A DNA stretch of 64,000 nucleotides from JAVBRA01 sp031548435 (GTDB taxonomy: Bacteria > Bacteroidota > Bacteroidia > Bacteroidales > Rikenellaceae), in the NCBI GenBank assembly GCA_031548435.1, contig JAVBRA010000009.1, positions 1 to 64,000 of the forward strand, written 5' to 3'. This document shows, in pieces, positions 58,813-64,000 of the stretch. Numbering within the stretch: position 1 is the first letter of the stretch; every line of letters begins with the position of its first letter. The notes beneath the pieces are model-generated. The model was not told the DNA's origin. It did no database searches and saw only the letters and a list, made by a program, of their open reading frames with translations. The translations under genes and the position numbers were made by a program.

Positions 58813-60117
58813 TTATTGCGGGTAGACCCGTTGGTACCAGTCGAGGGTGCGGTAGTAGGCGTCCGGAACGTCGAGACGGCCCTGGCACAGGTAGGTGCTC
58901 AATCCGCAGTGGTGGTTGACCTTGAATCCCCCGGAACCCAAAAGCATCCAATCGGTGGCGGCCGCATATGGAACGGCCAGTTTCAACTGCCACGGGAACA
59001 ACACGTTCTTTTCGTAGTACGACGCGTCCATTTTGCCGATGATCTCACCCAGATCGAAAAAATAGTGGTCGGAATAGGTGTAAAAATAGTGGCCCCCGGG
59101 CGACATCGGAGTGCGGTCGAAGTATTGCAGCGCGGAGGTGTTCATCTGCGCGAGGGCTGGCGCGTTGTGCGCGAAGATCTGCGCCACGGCATCGGCCAGG
59201 CCCTCCAGTTCGGAGGTATTTATCAATGAGATGGTGGCCGAATGTTCCCAGCCGATCTTGCCGTTGTAGTAATTGAAAAAACTCTCGCAGGTCTTGCGCA
59301 GGGTTTCCGGAAGACGGTAGGGGCGGTTCTGTTCGGTCAGGGGCGTGGAAAAAAGGTCTTTCATGGTGGAGGCGTAAGGAAAGCCGTTGCCCATGATCTC
59401 GGCCGACGAGGCGATGATGTAGTCTGCTTTGTTGCGCAACTGGTAGGCCACTTCCACCCCGGCCATGTAACAAGCGTCGAACAGAATGTAGTCGAACATA
59501 TCGTCGGGCAGCGCCGTTTCGAGGTCGGGGATTGAGATGGTTTCGGCATAGTCGTCGCCGAAGCCGTGCGTGATGGGCACTTCCGACGACAGCAACTCCT
59601 CGACCGACAGCGGTTCGGCGGCAAGCGCCTGAAGCTTCTGGAGCCTTGCCGTGCCCGGCAAAATGTTCGTTTTGGCGGGCGGCAGCCATCCCCCTCCGTG
59701 CGACCACAGCACGAGGCCGTAGACGTCCGAAGGATAGTCGGCTTTCACTTTGGCGAAAACCTCCTGCATGGTCTCGATCGACACCGAGTTGCTTTCAGGG
59801 AAGGTGCCCACGACCGTTTGGGTGACTTTCCCTTTTTTGTCTTTTTTGATCTCGATCAGCTCCGGGGCCGCGCCGTAGCAGTCGCGGTAGACGATGACCG
59901 TCGCCGACGGATCGGCCGCGGCCATTCCCTGATAGATGGCGCTGGTGTTGATGTAGCTGAACGACGAGAGGTTGTTGTCGGCGACCATGTAAGCCAGCAA
60001 CGTGTGTTTCAGTGCGTTGACCTCGGGCTCGGGAGGCCCCGCCTCGCGGCTGCACGAAACCAGAACGGCCGTCAGAAAAGGAACGACGAAAACTATCTTG
60101 GCAAATCGTTTTGTCAT
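58813..60117 (-). CDS. Clostripain-family (C11) cysteine peptidase lipoprotein
   Basis: A 434-residue lipoprotein starting MTKRFAKIVFVV with lipobox AVLVSC at Cys22. The C11 caspase-like fold is seen in TLLAYMVADNNLSS, the catalytic His in VLWSHGGGWLPP and the catalytic Cys in ILFDACYMAGVEVAY. The usual C11 features DIAFDLRHHADY-type helices are replaced by QLRNKADYIIASSAEI, the segment preceding the S1 pocket. C11 enzymes cleave after Arg/Lys. Predicted to be anchored at the outer membrane or cell surface. A TATCTTTG -7 box is at 60134-60141. Confidence 0.92.
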   Translation of the reverse strand: MTKRFAKIVFVVPFLTAVLVSCSREAGPPEPEVNALKHTLLAYMVADNNLSSFSYINTSAIYQGMAAADPSATVIVYRDCYGAAPELIEIKKDKKGKVTQTVVGTFPESNSVSIETMQEVFAKVKADYPSDVYGLVLWSHGGGWLPPAKTNILPGTARLQKLQALAAEPLSVEELLSSEVPITHGFGDDYAETISIPDLETALPDDMFDYILFDACYMAGVEVAYQLRNKADYIIASSAEIMGNGFPYASTMKDLFSTPLTEQNRPYRLPETLRKTCESFFNYYNGKIGWEHSATISLINTSELEGLADAVAQIFAHNAPALAQMNTSALQYFDRTPMSPGGHYFYTYSDHYFFDLGEIIGKMDASYYEKNVLFPWQLKLAVPYAAATDWMLLGSGGFKVNHHCGLSTYLCQGRLDVPDAYYRTLDWYQRVYPQ

Positions 60118-60186
60118 ATTCAAATTTTTGTCGCAAAGATAACGTAAAATCGGAGGCTTTTGGTATGCCGTCAAATAATCGGATGT

Positions 60187-60552
60187 TTACCAGGCGGCCT
60201 GCATGGCGTTGGGAATGTAGCGGACGCTGCCGCCGCCGTTGTGTTCGAGGTCGATGCAAATCAGGTCGATCTGAGTTTCGAGGTCGAGTCCGTGCGCGTC
60301 GATGTAGGCATTGGCAGCCCGGAGCAGGCGGGCGTGTTTTTCGGGGGTCATGGCCGCTTCGGGCGGCGTGAGGCTTCCCCGCCGGCGGCTTTTCACCTCG
60401 ACGATGTGCAGCGTGCCGTGACGGGTGGCCACGATGTCGATCTCGTAGCGTCCCGCACGCCAGTTGCGGTGCAGGATGTTGAACCCGTTGGCGGCGAGGT
60501 ACTCGGAGGCCAGCTGCTCGCCCCGGTCGCCGGTGGCTTTGGCGGATGACAT
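60187..60552 (-). CDS. YraN family (UPF0102) nuclease-like protein
   Basis: A 121-residue protein with the restriction-endonuclease-like fold of YraN: GDRGEQLASEYLAANGF, ILHRNWRAGRYEIDIVA and IVEVKSRRRG give the E...D...E-x-K arrangement. The biological function is uncertain. It starts MSSAKATGDRG at 60552, 14 bp after the purN stop codon, so it is likely co-transcribed with purN. Confidence 0.93.
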   Translation of the reverse strand: MSSAKATGDRGEQLASEYLAANGFNILHRNWRAGRYEIDIVATRHGTLHIVEVKSRRRGSLTPPEAAMTPEKHARLLRAANAYIDAHGLDLETQIDLICIDLEHNGGGSVRYIPNAMQAAW

Positions 60553-60566
60553 ACTATTATATGGAG

Positions 60567-61139
60567 TTATCCTAATTTCAGCACCTCCGATTCGATGACG
60601 CGGGGGAAGTGCTCGTATTCGAGCCGGTGGATCCTGGCCGCCAGCGACTCCGGAGTGTCGTCCGCCTCCACGGGCACGCGGGCCTGAAAAACGATGTCGC
60701 CGTCGTCGTAAACCTCGGTCACCTTGTGGATGGTGATGCCCGACTCGCGCTCGCCGGCCTTGATCACCGCCCGGTGCACGTTGTCTCCGTACATTCCCTT
60801 GCCCCCGTAGGAGGGCAACAGCGCCGGATGGATGTTGAGGATGCGCCCGGGGTAAGCGTCGGTGACGGCTTTGGGCATCAGCCACAGGAATCCCGCCAGC
60901 ACGATGTAATCGATGCGGTGGTATTTCAGCGAATCGACGATCAGGGTGCTGTCATACAAATCGTTGCGGTCGAAGCACAGCGACGGGATACCCTGCCTGG
61001 CCGCCCGCCCGATCCCCGGCGCCTCTTTTTTGTTGGAAAAGACCAGGGGGATCCGTGCCGTTCCATGCTCTTTAAAATACCGGATGATGTTTTCGGCGTT
61101 GGTACCCGAACCGGAGATGAAGATCGCTATATTTTTCAT
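60567..61139 (-). CDS. purN: Phosphoribosylglycinamide formyltransferase PurN
   Basis: A 190-residue GAR transformylase (10-formyl-THF-dependent, purine step 3). Visible are IFISGSGTNAENII, VFSNKKEAPGIGRA, DYIVLAGFLWLMP, the catalytic Asn-His in ILNIHPALLPSYGGKGMYG and the Asp region VTEVYDDGDIVFQ. It is divergent from acpP and followed by the yraN-type gene. Confidence 0.96.
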   Translation of the reverse strand: MKNIAIFISGSGTNAENIIRYFKEHGTARIPLVFSNKKEAPGIGRAARQGIPSLCFDRNDLYDSTLIVDSLKYHRIDYIVLAGFLWLMPKAVTDAYPGRILNIHPALLPSYGGKGMYGDNVHRAVIKAGERESGITIHKVTEVYDDGDIVFQARVPVEADDTPESLAARIHRLEYEHFPRVIESEVLKLG

Positions 61140-61192
61140 TGTGAGTGATTTGCTTGCTTTATGAGGGAGGCGCGCCTAAAAAATATCTCCGC

Positions 61193-61228
61193 CAAAGTTA
61201 AAAATTAATTAAAAAAGTATTATGTTTG
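61193..61228. promoter_or_regulatory. Divergent -7 elements of purN and acpP
   Basis: TAACTTTG on the minus strand (61193-61200) faces purN, and TATGTTTG on the plus strand (61221-61228) faces acpP. Neither has a clear TTTG partner. The acpP leader would be about 130 nt, long enough to hold leader control. Confidence 0.6.
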
Positions 61229-61364
61229 TCCAGATTTTGGCTTGTTGTTCTGTGTAACTGCTTAAGAGTTAAGATATACTTGAAAAAGCCATCCCTGTGG
61301 GGGATCATCGTTTGATTTGAATAAAGCATAATAAAACAGATTGTTGAACTAAAAATTGAAAATT

Positions 61365-61598
61365 ATGTCAGAAGTTTCTTCAAAAGTGGTTGACATCGTC
61401 GTTGAAAAGTTGGGCGTTGGCGCCGCAGAGGTTGTTCCCGCTGCAAGCTTTACGAATGATTTGGGCGCCGACTCGCTCGACACCGTGGAGCTGATCATGG
61501 AATTCGAAAACAAATTCGGAATCCAGATCCCGGACGAAGATGCGGAAAAGATCGCCACCGTGGGTGACGCTATTTCCTACATCGAAGGCAAACTGTAG
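61365..61598 (+). CDS. acpP: Acyl carrier protein
   Basis: A 77-residue ACP. The phosphopantetheine attachment Ser is in LGADSLDTVELIMEFE, and helix III (IPDEDAEKIATVGDAI) is typical. The start MSEVSSKVVDIV at 61365 follows an A/T-rich leader. It precedes fabF (49 bp) in the common acpP-fabF-rnc order. Confidence 0.98.
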   Translation: MSEVSSKVVDIVVEKLGVGAAEVVPAASFTNDLGADSLDTVELIMEFENKFGIQIPDEDAEKIATVGDAISYIEGKL

Positions 61599-61647
61599 CA
61601 AAAAACGAAACTTTTCCGCAAGAGTACTGACCTAATAATTGAGTGGC

Positions 61648-62895
61648 ATGGAATTAAGAAGAGTTGTTGTAACCGGAATAGGAACCATCAACCCGCTTGG
61701 GAACACGATCGAAGAGTATTTCTCGAACCTTGAAAAAGGGGTGAGCGGCGCGGCTCCCATCACTTACTTCGATACAACCAATTTTAAGACCAAGTTTGCT
61801 TGCGAGATAAAGGGATATGACGCACTGAACCACTTCGACCGCAAGGAAGTCCGCAAGTTCGACCGGTTTGCCCAGTACGCCCTGGTGGCTGCCGAGCAGG
61901 CCGTCAGGGATGCGGGCCTCGACATGGAGTCGATCGACCGCGAGATGGCCGGAGTGATTTGGGCGGCGGGTATAGGCGGCCTTGAGTCGATGTACCAGGA
62001 GATCAGGGGTTATGTAGAGGGGGGATTTCAACCCCGCTACAGCCCCTTCTTTATCATTAAGATGATTCCGGACATCGTGGCCGGACACATCTCGATGAAG
62101 TACGGGCTGATGGGGCCCAACTATTGCACGGTTTCGGCCTGCGCCTCCACCAACCACGGCCTGATCGACTGCCTGAACCTGATTCGTCTGGGTAAGGCCG
62201 ACATCATGATCGCCGGCGGATCCGAGGCGGCGGTCAACGAACCGGGCATCGGCGGGTTCAACTCGATGCAGGCGCTCTCCACCCGCAACGATTCGCCCCA
62301 GACGGCATCGCGCCCGTTCGACGTGGACCGCGACGGGTTTGTGATGGGCGAAGGCGCCGGGGCGCTGATCCTCGAAGAATACGAGCACGCCAAAGCACGC
62401 GGGGCCAGGATCTATGCCGAACTGGCCGGCGGCGGCATGAGCGCCGACGCCTACCATATTACTGCGCCGCATCCCGACGGACTGGGGGCGCGCAAATCGA
62501 TGACCGATGCGGTGAAAGACGCCGGTTTGGCGCTGACCGACATCGATTATGTCAACACACACGGCACGTCGACCCCGGTGGGCGACGTGGCCGAAATCAA
62601 CGGCATTCTCGCCACCTTCGGCGAACACGCCTACAAAATGAACATCAGCGCCACCAAGTCGATGACGGGCCACCTGCTGGGTGCCGCCGGCGCCATCGAG
62701 GCCCTGGCCGCCATCATGTCGATCGTCAAAGGGGTGGTTCCCCCGACAATCAACGTCGAAAACCTCGACCCGCAGATCGACAGCAGGCTCAACCTGACTC
62801 TGGGAACAGCCCAGAAACGCGATGTGAAGTGCGTGCTGAGCAACACGTTCGGCTTCGGCGGGCACAACTCGTCGGTAGTGTTCAAGAAAATCTGA
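61648..62895 (+). CDS. fabF: 3-oxoacyl-ACP synthase II (KAS II)
   Basis: A 415-residue condensing enzyme elongating fatty acids. Catalytic Cys is in TVSACASTNHG, the two His in VNTHGTSTPVGD and KSMTGHLLGAAG, and the closing loop is NTFGFGGHNSSVVF. It starts MELRRVVVTGIG at 61648. rnc follows after 10 bp. Confidence 0.98.
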   Translation: MELRRVVVTGIGTINPLGNTIEEYFSNLEKGVSGAAPITYFDTTNFKTKFACEIKGYDALNHFDRKEVRKFDRFAQYALVAAEQAVRDAGLDMESIDREMAGVIWAAGIGGLESMYQEIRGYVEGGFQPRYSPFFIIKMIPDIVAGHISMKYGLMGPNYCTVSACASTNHGLIDCLNLIRLGKADIMIAGGSEAAVNEPGIGGFNSMQALSTRNDSPQTASRPFDVDRDGFVMGEGAGALILEEYEHAKARGARIYAELAGGGMSADAYHITAPHPDGLGARKSMTDAVKDAGLALTDIDYVNTHGTSTPVGDVAEINGILATFGEHAYKMNISATKSMTGHLLGAAGAIEALAAIMSIVKGVVPPTINVENLDPQIDSRLNLTLGTAQKRDVKCVLSNTFGFGGHNSSVVFKKI

Positions 62896-62905
62896 TAGGC
62901 CGGCC

Positions 62906-63634
62906 GTGTTCTTCCCCTTGCGCAGCCTCGTACGATCCTATACGGGGAAAGACAGGCATTTCCATCGGACAATCAGGCGGTTGCTCGGTGTGTCGCCCAA
63001 TAATGCCGACCTGTATAAACTGGCCCTGATCCACAAATCGTCGTCGGTGTACACCAGCGACGGAGTGCAGATGAACAACGAACGGCTCGAATTCCTGGGA
63101 GACGCCATCATCGAATCGGCCGTCTCGGACTATCTCTATATCGAATATCCGGATAAAAGCGAAGGGTTTCTCACACAATTGCGCTCCAAGATCGTGAACC
63201 GGGGGACGCTCAACAGCGTCGGCCTGAAAATGGGACTGAACCGCTATGTGGTGATCCATACGTCGAACTACTCGGCCCAGAAGCACGTCTATGGCGACGC
63301 GTTCGAGGCGCTGATGGGGGCGATGTATCTGGACAAAGGGTATAACTACACCAACCGATTCATTATCAACAAAGTGGTGAGGGGATACCTCGACATCGAA
63401 GAGATCGCCTCGATGGAAACTGATTTCAAGAGCCGGCTGATCGAGTGGTGCCAGAAATCGAAATTCGAGTTGAAATTCGACTGCCGGGCAAGCGGGGCGT
63501 TCGTCGATCACAATCCGCAGTTTGCATGTACGGTCACCATCAACGGCGATGTTTATGGGCAGGGAACCGGCACGTCGAAGAAAGAAGCGGAGCAGGATGC
63601 GGCTCGCATTGCATTGGCAGATATACATGAATAA
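62906..63634 (+). CDS. rnc: Ribonuclease III
   Basis: A 242-residue double-strand-specific RNase. The nuclease signature is NNERLEFLGDAIIES, the second metal site is YGDAFEALMGAMYLDKGY, and the C-terminal dsRBD ends with GTGTSKKEAEQDAARIAL. It starts at GTG 62906, 10 bp after fabF; an N-terminal basic extension (FFPLRSLVRSYTGKDR) precedes the catalytic domain, as in other Bacteroidales. Confidence 0.96.
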   Translation: MFFPLRSLVRSYTGKDRHFHRTIRRLLGVSPNNADLYKLALIHKSSSVYTSDGVQMNNERLEFLGDAIIESAVSDYLYIEYPDKSEGFLTQLRSKIVNRGTLNSVGLKMGLNRYVVIHTSNYSAQKHVYGDAFEALMGAMYLDKGYNYTNRFIINKVVRGYLDIEEIASMETDFKSRLIEWCQKSKFELKFDCRASGAFVDHNPQFACTVTINGDVYGQGTGTSKKEAEQDAARIALADIHE

Positions 63635-63707
63635 CAGCACTTTATGGGTCTTCGAAAAGACAATCCCAGGTTGTTTGATAAATTTTGGCAAAATTAGGCC
63701 GGGTTAT

Positions 63708-63738
63708 TTTGGTAAATAAATTTTATTGCCTAACTTTG
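63708..63738 (+). promoter_or_regulatory. Promoter of tRNA-Thr
   Basis: TTTG (63708-63711), 19-bp spacer, TAACTTTG (63731-63738); the tRNA begins 19 bp beyond the -7 box. Same arrangement as the tRNA-His promoter. Confidence 0.85.
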
Positions 63739-63756
63739 CGACCTAAAATGCTTTAC

Positions 63757-63830
63757 GCCGATGTAGCTCAGTTGGCCAGAGCAGCTGATTTGTAATCAGC
63801 TGGTCGGGGGTTCGAATCCCTCCATCGGCT
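63757..63830 (+). tRNA. tRNA-Thr (anticodon TGT)
   Basis: 74 nt. Acceptor GCCGATG/CATCGGC perfectly paired, D-arm GCTCAGTTGGCCAGAGC, anticodon stem CTGAT/ATCAG with loop TTTGTAA (anticodon TGT), T-arm GGGTTCGAATCCC, discriminator T. CCA is not encoded. Other tRNAs may follow beyond the window. Confidence 0.97.
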
Positions 63831-63875
63831 CGAAGAAAAAGGCGAAATCCCTGAAAGGGGCGGTGAGGAGGAAGG

Positions 63876-63913
63876 CGATTTATGAAAACACCTGCTTTTG
63901 TTTTCATAAATCG
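63876..63913. repeat. Hairpin downstream of tRNA-Thr
   Basis: CGATTTATGAAAAC (63876-63889) and GTTTTCATAAATCG (63900-63913), 14-bp perfect arms around a 10-nt loop, with outer GAGGA/TCCTC extending the symmetry. No T-tract immediately follows. The remaining 87 bp to the window edge hold nothing recognisable. Confidence 0.7.
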
Positions 63914-64000
63914 GTTTCATCCTCAAAAAATTGCCAACGGCAGTTTCGCATTTTTCTTTGAAAGCCCCCGCCTGCGGATCAACGGAACGCAAGTAAAATT

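Noticed and set aside
63768..63992. Minus-strand frame across tRNA-Thr
   Set aside because: It covers the tRNA gene and the hairpin downstream; not a gene.

Overview
The window is chromosomal DNA from a GC-rich member of the Bacteroidales, most likely Alistipes or another Rikenellaceae genus. That genus call is inference. The support is Bacteroidetes-specific families (DUF3575, DUF3868, DUF4924, FecI/FecR sigma/anti-sigma pairs, type B L31) and many promoters of the Bacteroidetes form TTTG-N19/21-TAnnTTTG. There are two tRNA genes (His, Thr), no rRNA, no CRISPR array, no prophage and no intact insertion sequence.

Layout. 1-3784 (-): ECF sigma factor, an unknown 135-residue protein, a FecR anti-sigma factor, a DUF3575 outer-membrane protein with an added STN signalling domain, and the start of a DUF3868 fimbria-type gene. 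4272-10884: TatD, DprA, tRNA-His, a small membrane protein, MutL, rhomboid protease, membrane EEP phosphatase/nuclease. 11131-17077 (-): arginine operon (GNAT, argG, argC, argD, argB) followed by a coiled-coil lipoprotein; a 240-bp inverted-repeat element splits argC from argD. 17530-31228: ClC channel, DUF4924, lrp-queD-polA, kbl with a tiny lipoprotein, pgk, gdhA-dtd-mazG, DEAD-box helicase. 31381-35774: HAD phosphatase, CapA-like protein, second TatD, TcdA, L31, a nucleosidase. 35893-37620: a LacZ-like protein that has lost its catalytic residues. 38114-49822: hslR, pth, rplY, an AddB-like nuclease, folK, holB, carB, aminopeptidase P. 50175-58732 (+): a phosphate-starvation locus (OprP-type porin, pstS, pstC, pstA, pstB, phoU, PhoB-like regulator, PhoR-like kinase). 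58813-61139 (-): clostripain-type lipoprotein, YraN, PurN. 61365-63830 (+): acpP-fabF-rnc and tRNA-Thr.

How the parts work together. The phosphate locus reads as a self-contained unit: outer-membrane porin, periplasmic binding protein, ABC transporter, PhoU and a two-component system. Both the porin and pstS are preceded by 11-bp-period GTAAC-type repeats ending exactly 10 bp before the -7 box, the geometry of a Pho box. Its PstC carries between TM1 and TM2 a periplasmic segment that visibly resembles PstS. The sigma/FecR/STN-DUF3575 cluster looks like a FecI-FecR-FecA-style envelope signalling relay in which a DUF3575 protein stands where the TonB-dependent receptor normally is. These two are the best candidates for undescribed biology. 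Next are the catalytically dead LacZ-like secreted protein and the family of intergenic inverted repeats.
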